Below, piece by piece: positions 44,134 through 53,179 of a stretch of DNA of 64,000 nt. The notes under the pieces are model-generated. The model was not told the origin of the DNA. It saw only the letters and a program-made list of their open reading frames with translations, and searched no databases. The first letter of the stretch is position 1. Each line of letters starts with the position of its first letter. Source of the stretch: Pseudomonas abietaniphila (GTDB lineage: Bacteria; Pseudomonadota; Gammaproteobacteria; Pseudomonadales; Pseudomonadaceae). Location: the NCBI RefSeq assembly GCF_900100795.1, contig NZ_FNCO01000002.1, positions 62,001-126,000 of the forward strand. The letters are read 5' to 3'. The position numbers were made by a program, and so were the translations under genes.

Positions 44134-44186
44134 GTTTCACGTCCTGTCAGTCAATGTCGGTGGGGTTGAGGGTCTGAGCCGTGGCA

Positions 44187-47100
44187 TCAGCGTGGGCGGA
44201 ATGTGCCATGGGCGGCGTCAGCCATGTCCAGCGCCGGCTGGCTGTCGCCCTTGTCGGCCAGTTCGCCGTCCAGGGTGAATGTCTTCGGTTTTTCCTGATC
44301 CAGTCCGTATTCGAACGTCACTTCCCCGCGCAAACGCTCGATGCTCAGGTTGCTGCCGCTCTTGAAACTGACATACGGCAACGGCACACCCAGCGAGTCG
44401 TCCTTGGCGGCGGTGCGGAACACGGCGATGCTTTTGATCCGCAGATTGCCGCGATCCGACAGCGTGTTCTTGAGCGCCTCGTTGGTCAGCGTGCCTTTGA
44501 TCGCCGCGTCCTCAATGTGCTTCTTGACCGCGTCCTTGACCTCAAGCTTGATTTCGGCCCGCGTCGTGCCGGTGGCGCTCTTGAGGTCATCGAGCAGCGT
44601 CTTGAGCTGGGGATCTTCGCCCAGCAGCTCATGAATGCATTCGGCATTGCCCGGATGGACATCCCTGCCCAGCATCTGCTTGACGGCGTCGATGCCACGC
44701 TTGCTCAGCGCGGCCTGATCAATGCGGTTGACGTTGTTGTGCTTGACCAGCATGTCCATCAGGGACATCAGCGGCAAACCCTGTTTGCTGGCTGTTTCCT
44801 GGCGCTGGGTCTGCGCCAGGCTGGTCAGGGCCGAATGTTGTGCATCGTTTTCGACCGTCTGGCCTGCGTACTGCCGCTGCATGGCGGCCAGGCGCTCATC
44901 GACGCTCTTGCCGTCGGGTTTTTCCTGCCTGATCGCCGGAAAGGCTTTTTCCAGGCTGCTTTCCAGACTCTTCAGATCACTGCTGTGTACCGGCAGGGCA
45001 TCCTTGAAACGCACGTCGTAGGTCTTGCCGGTCTTGTTATCAAACGACAGGCTGGCCGTCACCCCGGTGGGCGCGCCGCCTGCGATGAACAGATCGTTGG
45101 GGCGGGAGGTGAACAGGGTGCTGAACAGGCGGCCGTAGCCGGCCACCGAGCCTTTTTCCAGAAAGCGCGCGCGGTTGCTGCTGTAGATATCGGTCTTCAG
45201 GCCGTCGTTGCCTCGGCCCCGGGTGCGTTCGCGCTCGGCGTTCAACAGCGCCAGGTTGGCCAGCAGGCCGACGCCGAAGCGCATGAAACCGGCCACAGGC
45301 TCAGCGTCGGTCTGGCCATAGTTGGTGCGCGATTCGACATTGGCGTTGAGCTCCAGATCGAAGTTGTGTTTGCCGGTGGTGCGCACTTCGTGCTCGACGC
45401 CACGGTTCATCAGCTCCATGGGCTTGAGGCCGTTGGCGACCGTGCGCTGGCTGCTGTGCAGGGGCTTGTTCAGCAAGTCCTCCATGAAGGCGTCCATTTC
45501 ATCCTCACGAATGAAGAAGCTCAGCGCCGTGTTCTCGGTGTATTTGTGCTTGGCGTCCAGACTACCGCCGAACCAGCCGCCGTTGGACTGAACGTTCTGA
45601 TGGCTGTCGCCGGGTGTGGTTTTGGTGTCCGACAGGCCGCCACCAAAGCCGAAGCTGGCGGTGCCACTGAGGGCGCCTTCGCGGTTCATGGAGACTTTCA
45701 GGCCGCGATCGAAGCGGGTGAAGGTCATGCCATAGGTGCGTTCCGGATCGATGGCCCCTCGAAAGCCGAGGAACGCGTCGCCAGCGGGCCCGGTGATGCC
45801 GCCCGTCACACCGCCGCCGTAGTTGCGGTTGATCTTCAGGCTCTCCCGGGGCTCCAGGTCGCGCAATGCCTTGGTCAGGTTCTCGGTCAGTTGTCCCGGA
45901 GTGGTTTGCAGCCCCTCCAGGACATTGCGCTTGACCGGATGGTTCTCCTTGCGCATGTATTTGAGCAGGCTCTTGGTCGCGTCGTAACTGGCTTCCAGCG
46001 ACGAGTAACTGCGAAAGCCTGCGTCGGTGTAGCGCTTGAGCGGGTTGTTGTCGTAGGTGTCGTTGTGCAAGGTCGCAAGTCGGCCGGCGAGAAGGTCGAT
46101 ATCGGCCTTGGGCCGGTGTGGGTTGGCAACCAGTTCGTCGAGCATGTCGCTGATGCTCCGCATCACCTGTGCGTTGGCAGCCAGCCGGGCGCAGAGCAAT
46201 GTCTGGTTGTCGCCACGTTTGCGCGAGTCGCCGATCATCGAGGTCGGATTGCGGTGCTCAAGGGTGAAATGGTTGTCCTGCAAGTCCTTGACCATTTTGC
46301 CCAGAGGGTCATCGGCGCGGATGCCGCTGCCTTTGAGCAGTTGGGACACTTCATCGAGCAGGTCGGTCTTCGGCGGCTTCCTGGCCCGATACGCCATATT
46401 GACGTCGCCATTCTTGAGCATCGCACCCTGATCCTGAGCCACTTCGCGCAGCGTTTTCTGCATGTCGTCGCTGACCGTCTTCTGGAACCATTCGAACAGC
46501 TCGGAGAGTTCGGCCACCGGTTCGGTCAGCGGCCGCTGACCCAGGGTCTGCAGGCGTTCAGCCATGGGCGCAGGATTCACGGCCGGAAGGTTTCTCACCG
46601 CTTCGCTGAGCTGACGCAACGTCTCGATTTCGCGGTCATACACCGGCCTGAGACCTTCGCGGCCACTCCAGGCATGCTGAATGCTGTCGGCGGGGACCTT
46701 GAATGCGCCGGTCGACGCCAGATGCGCAGTGACGTAGTTCTGGGTCAGAGAATGAGGCGCGTAGTGTGTGGGCGTTGCGGTCTCCACATTGTTGCGGCCC
46801 AGCACGTTGAAACTGGTCTTGATATTGCCCCGACGGGTGAATGCCGGCTCGCCGGCGGCAAGGTTGTCGAAGTGCTGGTGGGCAGGCGTGTTGGCCCTCG
46901 CCGGGGAAGGGGTGGCGGGGGACCAGTCGCCGGCATCGCCGCGCACATAGTCGTTGCTGACTGCAGCATCACCCGGATTCGCACCGGGCGTGCTCGCGGT
47001 GAGGCACAGACGGCCCTCGTTATCCGTGGTCAGATTTTCCAGCGTCGCGCCAGCCGGCAGGCCATTCACCGCAGGCTGCGTCCATTGGCGAGCGCTGGGG

Positions 47101-49058
47101 CTGGACAGGCGCTTGGGATCGGCGGCGGCTCCACTCATCTGGTGCAGGGTGCCGTCCTTCAGGGCGAACCAGTCCTTGCCGTCGCTGCCGATCCCGGCGA
47201 TGTCGCCCTCACCGGGGATCTGGGGCAATTTTGCCCGCTCGCCATTCTGATCGTGCAGGCGCAGCACGCCTTCGCTCAGGGTCATGTAGCGCTGGTCGTT
47301 CTGGATGGCCGCTTTTTCCACGGCCACGTGTTCGGCGCCACGCATGATCGTGCCTTTGGCTTCGGTCGTTCTGCCCGGCAGCGTCAGATCGACGCCGTTA
47401 CTCATGCTGTGCGCAGTGGCCTGGGGTACGACTTTGAGCTGTTTGAGCGTGTTGTCCTTGTCGATCACGTAAGCGAAGCCGTCGCGTCCTGCAATCAGGC
47501 CCTTGATGCCTTTCTCGCTGGTTTTCTTCCATTCCCCGGTCCGCGGATCTTGCGCCAGCAGGTCGTCTTCGTGCCGGGCGATACGCCCCCGAGGCAGCTG
47601 AATCTGCTCGCTCGCGGCAGGGGCCAACTGCGGCAAACCCTGTTGTCGGTCGAGCATGAGCACCTGACTCAGGTTCCAGCCCGGCACGAAGGCGTTGGCC
47701 TGGGCGTTCCAACTGGCGCTGTGTTCGTCGCCGTGCCTGTCTTTGATCTTGGCGAACAGCTGGTCGTCGTCAGTGAAGAATTCGCCATAGCGGTGTTGCC
47801 CCAATACCTTTTGCAGCGCGTTCGAGGCCGGTGCATCGGTCAGTTGCAGCGGCTCCAATGCGTGGGTTTCGCCGGTGCCGATGCTGTCGAGTCGTTCGTT
47901 GAGCAGGTCGTCGGGCAGCTCGGCGCGACGTAACGCACCGGTTGCCGTGCTGACCAGCAGTTGATTGCCCTGCAGGACGATGGCTGTCGGTTTAGCGGTT
48001 TCATCGTCGTCCAGCGGGCCGTGGTCGTCAGTCAGCGCGTGTATGGCGTGATGGCCGTTGCCCAGGCCGTCCCTGCGCTCCAGATGCAGGCGTTTGTCGC
48101 CATCGGCGGTCAATGCGATCAGGGCGCCATCGACGTGGGTCAGCGCCTTTACGTCATGCTCGAACGGCACCGCCACGCCTGGATGGCTCAGCGCCCGGAC
48201 GCCGCCGCTGCTGTCGATGGCGTACACCTCACTGCCGAGTTTTTGCAGGCTTTTCAGGTCGTCGGTGAAGGCGTGTGGCTGCCATTCGTCGCCATTGAGG
48301 GTGTACAGCTTCTTTTCATGGATGCGGAAGGCATTGCCGTCGGCGTCCAGGTGCACGCCCGTGATGTGCGCTCGGTGGGCGTCGCCCGGCATCTTCATGG
48401 TCGAAGCGTTGGCCTGGTGGTCGCTGCTTTTGAACACCGAGACGGCCAGGTCGCTGGCGTGGGCATGGACCAGTCGGCTGCGCCTATCGCTCAGCAGATA
48501 CTCGGTCTTGTCAGGGGCGTTTTTGAGCTCCGCCAGGCCTTGGTAGCGCTCGCCAGGTCTGTTCAGCACGCTATCGAGGAGGTTTTCCGTGCGATTGGTG
48601 ACGCCGAGTTCGCCGAACACCAGGCGCTGATTGTTCAGCGCCATGGTCAATCTGGGTGTCAGCGGTATGGCGACTTCGGGCGCTGCGGCCCCATGCTCTG
48701 GCCCGACAGGCGTGGGGGCTTGCGGTGGCGCATGCTCGGAGGCCAGGGAGGGTGCCCGCGATGGCAGCGACGGCCCGCCGATGGCTTGTCCCTGAGGCGC
48801 GGCGACGGTAGAGGTGGTGGCATTTGTCGGCGACGGCGCACGTGAACTGCGCGTGACCGAAGAGGCCTCTGCTGAGCGAGCCCTGAACAGCCCGCCGGTG
48901 AAGTTACGGCCCTTGCTGATCGCCGACTGGCTGGCGCTGGCCATTTTGGCGAACACGCCGTTGCGCTGTTTCGGTCCCGAGGTTTCAGACGCACCGCTGT
49001 TCAGTGAAACGTTGCTGACGTGTGAAGTCTGGCCGAGGGAAACGGGTGGTAAAGCCAT
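44187..49058 (-). CDS. avrE: AvrE-family type III effector
   Basis: A 1623-aa effector. It has a Ser/Ala/Pro-rich N-terminal secretion region (1-150), then a long repetitive beta-rich section (about 150-750) with recurring D-G/N-D blocks that fits a beta-propeller-type fold. A WxxxE motif lies at WSGRE (797-801), and the C-terminal half contains helical and beta segments. The family (AvrE, DspA/E, WtsE) is delivered by the Hrp type III system, forms water-permeable channels in the plant membrane and promotes wet lesions. Transcribed from a perfect hrp box 37 bases upstream, with the chaperone gene following. The frame is intact and somewhat shorter than the usual ~1800 aa, mostly N-terminally. 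Confidence 0.95.
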   Translation of the reverse strand: MALPPVSLGQTSHVSNVSLNSGASETSGPKQRNGVFAKMASASQSAISKGRNFTGGLFRARSAEASSVTRSSRAPSPTNATTSTVAAPQGQAIGGPSLPSRAPSLASEHAPPQAPTPVGPEHGAAAPEVAIPLTPRLTMALNNQRLVFGELGVTNRTENLLDSVLNRPGERYQGLAELKNAPDKTEYLLSDRRSRLVHAHASDLAVSVFKSSDHQANASTMKMPGDAHRAHITGVHLDADGNAFRIHEKKLYTLNGDEWQPHAFTDDLKSLQKLGSEVYAIDSSGGVRALSHPGVAVPFEHDVKALTHVDGALIALTADGDKRLHLERRDGLGNGHHAIHALTDDHGPLDDDETAKPTAIVLQGNQLLVSTATGALRRAELPDDLLNERLDSIGTGETHALEPLQLTDAPASNALQKVLGQHRYGEFFTDDDQLFAKIKDRHGDEHSASWNAQANAFVPGWNLSQVLMLDRQQGLPQLAPAASEQIQLPRGRIARHEDDLLAQDPRTGEWKKTSEKGIKGLIAGRDGFAYVIDKDNTLKQLKVVPQATAHSMSNGVDLTLPGRTTEAKGTIMRGAEHVAVEKAAIQNDQRYMTLSEGVLRLHDQNGERAKLPQIPGEGDIAGIGSDGKDWFALKDGTLHQMSGAAADPKRLSSPSARQWTQPAVNGLPAGATLENLTTDNEGRLCLTASTPGANPGDAAVSNDYVRGDAGDWSPATPSPARANTPAHQHFDNLAAGEPAFTRRGNIKTSFNVLGRNNVETATPTHYAPHSLTQNYVTAHLASTGAFKVPADSIQHAWSGREGLRPVYDREIETLRQLSEAVRNLPAVNPAPMAERLQTLGQRPLTEPVAELSELFEWFQKTVSDDMQKTLREVAQDQGAMLKNGDVNMAYRARKPPKTDLLDEVSQLLKGSGIRADDPLGKMVKDLQDNHFTLEHRNPTSMIGDSRKRGDNQTLLCARLAANAQVMRSISDMLDELVANPHRPKADIDLLAGRLATLHNDTYDNNPLKRYTDAGFRSYSSLEASYDATKSLLKYMRKENHPVKRNVLEGLQTTPGQLTENLTKALRDLEPRESLKINRNYGGGVTGGITGPAGDAFLGFRGAIDPERTYGMTFTRFDRGLKVSMNREGALSGTASFGFGGGLSDTKTTPGDSHQNVQSNGGWFGGSLDAKHKYTENTALSFFIREDEMDAFMEDLLNKPLHSSQRTVANGLKPMELMNRGVEHEVRTTGKHNFDLELNANVESRTNYGQTDAEPVAGFMRFGVGLLANLALLNAERERTRGRGNDGLKTDIYSSNRARFLEKGSVAGYGRLFSTLFTSRPNDLFIAGGAPTGVTASLSFDNKTGKTYDVRFKDALPVHSSDLKSLESSLEKAFPAIRQEKPDGKSVDERLAAMQRQYAGQTVENDAQHSALTSLAQTQRQETASKQGLPLMSLMDMLVKHNNVNRIDQAALSKRGIDAVKQMLGRDVHPGNAECIHELLGEDPQLKTLLDDLKSATGTTRAEIKLEVKDAVKKHIEDAAIKGTLTNEALKNTLSDRGNLRIKSIAVFRTAAKDDSLGVPLPYVSFKSGSNLSIERLRGEVTFEYGLDQEKPKTFTLDGELADKGDSQPALDMADAAHGTFRPR

Positions 49059-49094
49059 GCTGACGCCTTCCCTGCAAATAGATGCTTTGGGCAG

Positions 49095-49122
49095 TGAGTG
49101 GCGTCAGGGCAACGGTGGTTCC
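49095..49122 (-). promoter_or_regulatory. hrp box (HrpL-dependent promoter) of avrE
   Basis: On the minus strand, GGAACC, then 15 bases, then CCACTCA, which is an exact match to GGAACC-N15/16-CCACNNA. Spacing to the avrE ATG (37 bases) is normal. It implies the cell has the alternative sigma factor HrpL. Confidence 0.95.
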
Positions 49123-49140
49123 AATGTGTCGGGAAAATAA

Positions 49141-49734
49141 TCAGGCGGGTTTGTCCGGGGCCTTGCGCCTTGGCCGCGAGATCACTGATTCGATGTTTTT
49201 GCGCCCGATCAGCAACGGGCTCTTGGCCTTGCGCGAGGCGGGCATCTCGGCCAGCCATTTGTACATCACCAGGCAGTCGACCATTCCCAGTCTTGCGTGG
49301 CGATAGGCGCGGGGCAGACGCCCGACCGTTTCGAAACCCAGCTTGTGCCACAGGGCTACGGCGACCTCGTTGGTCGACACCACTGAATTGAACTGCATCG
49401 CAGAAAAGCCGCTGTCCACCGCCAGTTGTTGGGAGTGTTCGCACATCAGTCGGGCGACGCCGCGCCCTCTGGCTGCCGGAGTGACCATGTAGCCACAGTT
49501 GGACACGTGACTGCCCGGCCCGGCGGCGTTGGCCTTGAGGTAATAGCTGCCGAGCAATTCGCCGTCTTCCTCTGCGATCAGCGTGTGCAGTGGGTATTCC
49601 AGCCACAGGTACAAGGCCTGTTCATAGGTCAGGTCGGGGTCGTAGGCGTACGTTTCCTGTGCTCGAATCACGGCCTGGAAGGTGGGCCAGAAACGCTCGA
49701 AGTCTTCGGCGGTCATGGTGCGGAGTTGAATCAT
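49141..49734 (-). CDS. GNAT-family N-acetyltransferase, 197 aa
   Basis: The acetyl-CoA binding motif is TPAARGRGVARLMCEHSQQ, preceded by the strand GYMV and followed by FNSVVSTNEVAVALWHKLGF, as in GNAT enzymes. Start ATG 49734. The C-terminus is basic. Substrate unknown. It lies just upstream of the avrE hrp box on the same strand, so avrE expression does not depend on its promoter. Confidence 0.88.
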   Translation of the reverse strand: MIQLRTMTAEDFERFWPTFQAVIRAQETYAYDPDLTYEQALYLWLEYPLHTLIAEEDGELLGSYYLKANAAGPGSHVSNCGYMVTPAARGRGVARLMCEHSQQLAVDSGFSAMQFNSVVSTNEVAVALWHKLGFETVGRLPRAYRHARLGMVDCLVMYKWLAEMPASRKAKSPLLIGRKNIESVISRPRRKAPDKPA

Positions 49735-49764
49735 GGGGGTTCCGTCGGTGTGTGAAGATCCAAC

Positions 49765-49852
49765 TGTAGGAGCCGGCTTGCTGGCGAATGCAGTGTTTCA
49801 GCCACCCTATAGGTGACTGGGCGGACGCTTCGCCAGCAAGCCGGCTCCTACA
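49765..49852. repeat. REP-type inverted repeat pair
   Basis: Arms TGTAGGAGCCGGCTTGCTGG and CCAGCAAGCCGGCTCCTACA are perfect inverse copies. This is the GTAGGAGCCGGC REP family. It lies between the GNAT gene and ppnN. Confidence 0.92.
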
Positions 49853-49906
49853 GAGGCTGCGTTTTACATCGGACAGCGTGCAAAGCCGCCGGGGGAGAGG
49901 CCGCCG

Positions 49907-51280
49907 TTACGATACGACTCTATAACACGGCACATAGGCTGCGCCGCCCGGCAGTTTCATGCGGTGTTGCTCTACGAAGGACTGGAGTAGCTTGTCCAGC
50001 GGCTTCATGACTTCAGCATCGCCATGAATCTCATACGGGCCGTTTTCTTCGATCAGGCGGATACCCTTGTCCTTCACGTTACCGGCGACGATGCCGGAGA
50101 ACGCCCGACGCAGGTTCGCCGCCAGCTCGTGGGGTGGCAGATCGCGACGCAGTTGCAGGCTGGACATGTTGGCGTGGGTCGGGTCGAACGGGCGCTGGAA
50201 GCTTTCTTCAATCTTCAGCAGCCAGTTGAAGTGGAAGGCGTCGGCACGTTCACGGCGGAACAGGCGCACCTCTTTCAGACCCTCGGTCATCTGGCGAGCC
50301 ACTTCGGCCGGATCGTCGATGATGATCTGGTAGTGCTTGTGCGCTTCTTCACCCAGTGTGGCGCTGACGAATGCGTGCAATTGCTCCAGGTACGGCGCGG
50401 TGCTTCTCGGTCCGGTCAGGATCACCGGGAACGGCAGCCCCTGGTTGTCCGGGTGCATCAGGATGCCCAGCAGGTACAAAAATTCTTCAGCGGTGCCGGC
50501 GCCGCCCGGGAAGATGATGATGCCGTGACCCACGCGGACAAAGGCTTCCAGACGTTTTTCGATGTCCGGCAGGATCACCAGTTCGTTGACGATCGGGTTC
50601 GGCGCCTCGGCGGCGATGATGCCCGGCTCTGTCAGCCCCAGATAACGTCCACCACTGATACGCTGCTTGGCGTGGGCAATGGTTGCGCCCTTCATCGGGC
50701 CTTTCATCACGCCGGGGCCGCAACCGGTGCAGATGTCCAGTTTACGCAAGCCCAGTTCGTGGCCGACTTTCTTGGTGTATTTGTATTCTTCGGTATTGAT
50801 CGAGTGCCCACCCCAGCACACCACCATCTTCGGTTCGACGCCGGGACGCAGGGTGCGGGCGTTGCGCAGCAGGTGGAAGACGTAATCGGTGATGCCTTGC
50901 GAGGTGCTGAGGTCGATGCGCTGGCTGTCCAGTTCGCTTTCGGTGTAGACGATGTCGCGCAGGGCGCTGAACAGCATTTCACGCGTGCTGGCGATCATTT
51001 CGCCGTCGACGAAGGCATCGGCCGGAGCGTTCAGCAGCTCCAGGCGTACCCCACGGTCCTGTTGATGAATGCGGACTTCGAAATCCTTATAGGCCTCGAG
51101 AATGGTTTTGGCGTTGTCGACATGGGCGCCGGTGTTGAGGATGGCCAGGGCGCACTGGCGGAAGAGGTTATAGATACTGCCTGAGCCGGCGGCGCTGAGT
51201 TGCTGGACTTCGCGTTGCGACAGCGTCTCCAGGCTACCTTTTGGACTGACCGAAGCGTTGATTACATGTCTTGGAGCCAT
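49907..51280 (-). CDS. ppnN: PpnN-like pyrimidine/purine nucleotide 5'-monophosphate nucleosidase
   Basis: A 457-aa LOG-family enzyme that cleaves nucleoside monophosphates to base and ribose 5-phosphate. The long N-terminal region precedes the Rossmann-like core with CWGGHSIN, the LOG motif GCGPGVMKG, and PGGAGTAEEF (the PGGxGTxxE signature with the catalytic glutamate). The E. coli enzyme is ppGpp-regulated. ATG 51280 is preceded by AAGGAA; the frame runs 30 codons further with no ribosome site. Confidence 0.9.
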   Translation of the reverse strand: MAPRHVINASVSPKGSLETLSQREVQQLSAAGSGSIYNLFRQCALAILNTGAHVDNAKTILEAYKDFEVRIHQQDRGVRLELLNAPADAFVDGEMIASTREMLFSALRDIVYTESELDSQRIDLSTSQGITDYVFHLLRNARTLRPGVEPKMVVCWGGHSINTEEYKYTKKVGHELGLRKLDICTGCGPGVMKGPMKGATIAHAKQRISGGRYLGLTEPGIIAAEAPNPIVNELVILPDIEKRLEAFVRVGHGIIIFPGGAGTAEEFLYLLGILMHPDNQGLPFPVILTGPRSTAPYLEQLHAFVSATLGEEAHKHYQIIIDDPAEVARQMTEGLKEVRLFRRERADAFHFNWLLKIEESFQRPFDPTHANMSSLQLRRDLPPHELAANLRRAFSGIVAGNVKDKGIRLIEENGPYEIHGDAEVMKPLDKLLQSFVEQHRMKLPGGAAYVPCYRVVS

Positions 51281-51656
51281 TCTGAATTCCTTGAAAGCGA
51301 TGCCGGCGAGCCGTTGTCGGTCGCGGGCATTAGTACAGTGAACGAACCAACCGTTCACCCATGGGACCATTTTTTACATCGGTCGGTCAGGAAAGCAAAC
51401 GTTGTGAGTGAAATCTTCGTGTTGAGCCTGCCGAGGCAGTCCGACGCAGATCCCTGTGGGAGCGAATTCATTCGCGAGAGTCCGGTACAGGCGACACTCG
51501 CTGTCGTCTGACACATTGCATCGCGAATGAATTCGCTCCCACAGGGTATCCATCTTCCTTTTGGTCAGCGGTTTTTTGATTTTCAGCGCCGCCCCGGTAT
51601 GCTGCACGTCGACGTTCAGACACCCGCGGCATCCTCGACACCATGTGCTCAACTTC
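51281..51656. other. Intergenic stretch between ppnN and the crtZ-like gene
   Basis: Holds a strong REP-type pair (51452-51546) between divergent genes. Nothing else is recognised; a TTTTTTG run near 51573 is the only AT-rich spot before the downstream gene. Confidence 0.5.
51452..51546. repeat. REP-type inverted repeat pair
   Basis: Arms CCCTGTGGGAGCGAATTC and GAATTCGCTCCCACAGGG are perfect inverse copies around a spacer. The GTGGGAGCGAATTC REP family also occurs as a single copy at 55196. Confidence 0.92.
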
Positions 51657-52184
51657 ATGATCCTCAACGCTGCGATTTTCCTCATCACCCTGTTCCTCAT
51701 GGAGGGTGTCGGCTTTCTTGCGCACAAGTACGTCATGCATGGCTGGGGCTGGTTCCTGCACCGCTCGCACCATGAAGAGCACCTGGGCGCGTTCGAGACC
51801 AACGACGTCTATTTGCTGGCACTGGGCATGGTCGCGGTCGGTCTGATCGTGCTGGGCAACAGCGGCTTCGACCCGCTGCAATGGGTGGGCGCGGGTGTTG
51901 CCGCCTTTGGCTTGATCTACGTGCTGGTTCACGATGGCATCGTCCACCGTCACTGGCCGGTGCGCCCCCAACCCCGCAATCGCTACCTCAAGCGCCTCTA
52001 TCACGCCCACTTGATGCACCATGCGGTGAAGGGGCGCCGTAACAGTGTGTCATTCGGCTTTCTCTACGCGCCGTCGGTGCCGGCGCTGAAAAAGCAGCTG
52101 CGCGCCATGCGTGAAGCGGAGCGCGCGGCCTCTCGTGCCGATCTGTGCACGCCCTCTATCACCTCCGATCTGCAAAACGGCTGA
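51657..52184 (+). CDS. crtZ: CrtZ-like beta-carotene hydroxylase/fatty acid hydroxylase superfamily protein
   Basis: A 175-aa membrane di-iron oxygenase. The histidine clusters HKYVMH (H23, H28), HRSHH (H35-H39), HDGIVHRH (H92-H99) and HAHLMHH (H116-H122) reproduce the four motifs of CrtZ-type hydroxylases. About four hydrophobic segments separate them. It would hydroxylate a carotenoid ring or related lipid. No other carotenoid gene (crtE, crtB, crtI, crtY) is within the window, so the substrate may be different or encoded elsewhere. Start at ATG 51657 just before the first membrane helix. Confidence 0.85.
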   Translation: MILNAAIFLITLFLMEGVGFLAHKYVMHGWGWFLHRSHHEEHLGAFETNDVYLLALGMVAVGLIVLGNSGFDPLQWVGAGVAAFGLIYVLVHDGIVHRHWPVRPQPRNRYLKRLYHAHLMHHAVKGRRNSVSFGFLYAPSVPALKKQLRAMREAERAASRADLCTPSITSDLQNG

Positions 52185-52257
52185 CCGCGCTCACCCCTTC
52201 ACTTGATGCTAAGTTTGACGCCTGAGTTTTCATCATCGAATGAACAGGAGTCGTGTC

Positions 52258-53046
52258 ATGGATCTGGGAGTGTCGGGACGCTGGGCGATTGTCTGTGCCG
52301 CCAGCAAGGGCCTGGGATTGGGCTGCGCAAGAGCGCTGGCCAAAGAAGGCGTCAATCTGGTGATCAATGCCCGGGGCGATGAAGCCTTGCAGGCCGCCGC
52401 CGCGGCGTTGCGTACGCTGGCGCCCGGCATCGAAGTGCGCACGGTCGCCGGTGACATCAGCCAGGCGCCGGTGCGAGACGCGGTGCTGGCTGCCTGTCCG
52501 CAGGTCGATATTCTGGTCAACAACGCCGGAGGCCCGCCGCCCGGCGATTTTCGCGACTGGCAGCGCGAGGACTGGATCAAGGCGCTGGACGCCAACATGC
52601 TCACGCCCATCGAACTGATCAAGGCCTGCGTCGACGGCATGGCCTTACGCGGGTTTGGCCGCGTGATCAACATCACCTCGGGCGCGGTGAAGGCGCCGAT
52701 CGACACCTTGGGCCTGTCCAACGGTGCTCGCAGCGGCCTGACCGGCTTTATTGCAGGTCTTGCGCGTCAGCCGCAGCTGGCGGGCAAGAACGTCACGATC
52801 AATAACCTGTTGCCAGGGCCGTTCGACACCGAACGTTTGCAGAAAAACATCAGCCTGGCCGCCGACAAGCAGGGCGTCAGCGTTGACGCGTTGGCCGACC
52901 AGCGCCGCAAGGCTGTGCCGGCACAGCGCTTTGGCACCGCCGATGAATTCGGGGCGTTCTGCGCATTCCTGTGCAGCGCGCAGGCCGGGTTCATGACGGG
53001 CCAGAACCTGTTGCTGGACGGGGGTGGCTATCCCGGTACGTTCTGA
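52258..53046 (+). CDS. Short-chain dehydrogenase/reductase, 262 aa
   Basis: An NAD(P)-binding SDR. The cofactor loop reads CAASKGLGLGCA (a TGxxxGxG variant), NNAGGPPPGDF is the structural motif, and catalytic S is in NITSG. The active-site Tyr-x-x-x-Lys is not obvious: the usual YxxSK position reads LSNGARSGL, so the tyrosine and lysine are missing or moved, and the enzyme may be atypical. The final VSVDALADQRRKAVPAQRFG region and QNLLLDGGGYPG are usual. ATG 52258 is chosen with AGGAG eight bases before; an ATG at 52240 is in frame. Confidence 0.86.
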   Translation: MDLGVSGRWAIVCAASKGLGLGCARALAKEGVNLVINARGDEALQAAAAALRTLAPGIEVRTVAGDISQAPVRDAVLAACPQVDILVNNAGGPPPGDFRDWQREDWIKALDANMLTPIELIKACVDGMALRGFGRVINITSGAVKAPIDTLGLSNGARSGLTGFIAGLARQPQLAGKNVTINNLLPGPFDTERLQKNISLAADKQGVSVDALADQRRKAVPAQRFGTADEFGAFCAFLCSAQAGFMTGQNLLLDGGGYPGTF

Positions 53047-53179
53047 TCAAAGGTTTCATTGAGCAAACGCATTTCGTTCTTTCAAGCGACAGGCAAGTGA
53101 CGTAGAACAGAGAACCCGGGCGGCATAGTGACCCGCAAACAGCCGTCCAGACGCTTTCTTTCACCTTTGGGAGATCAAC

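Noticed and set aside
44181..47933. 1250-codon open frame antisense to avrE
   Set aside because: GC-rich codon bias commonly leaves the opposite strand open; it has no ribosome site or recognisable domain, while avrE has an hrp box and family motifs.
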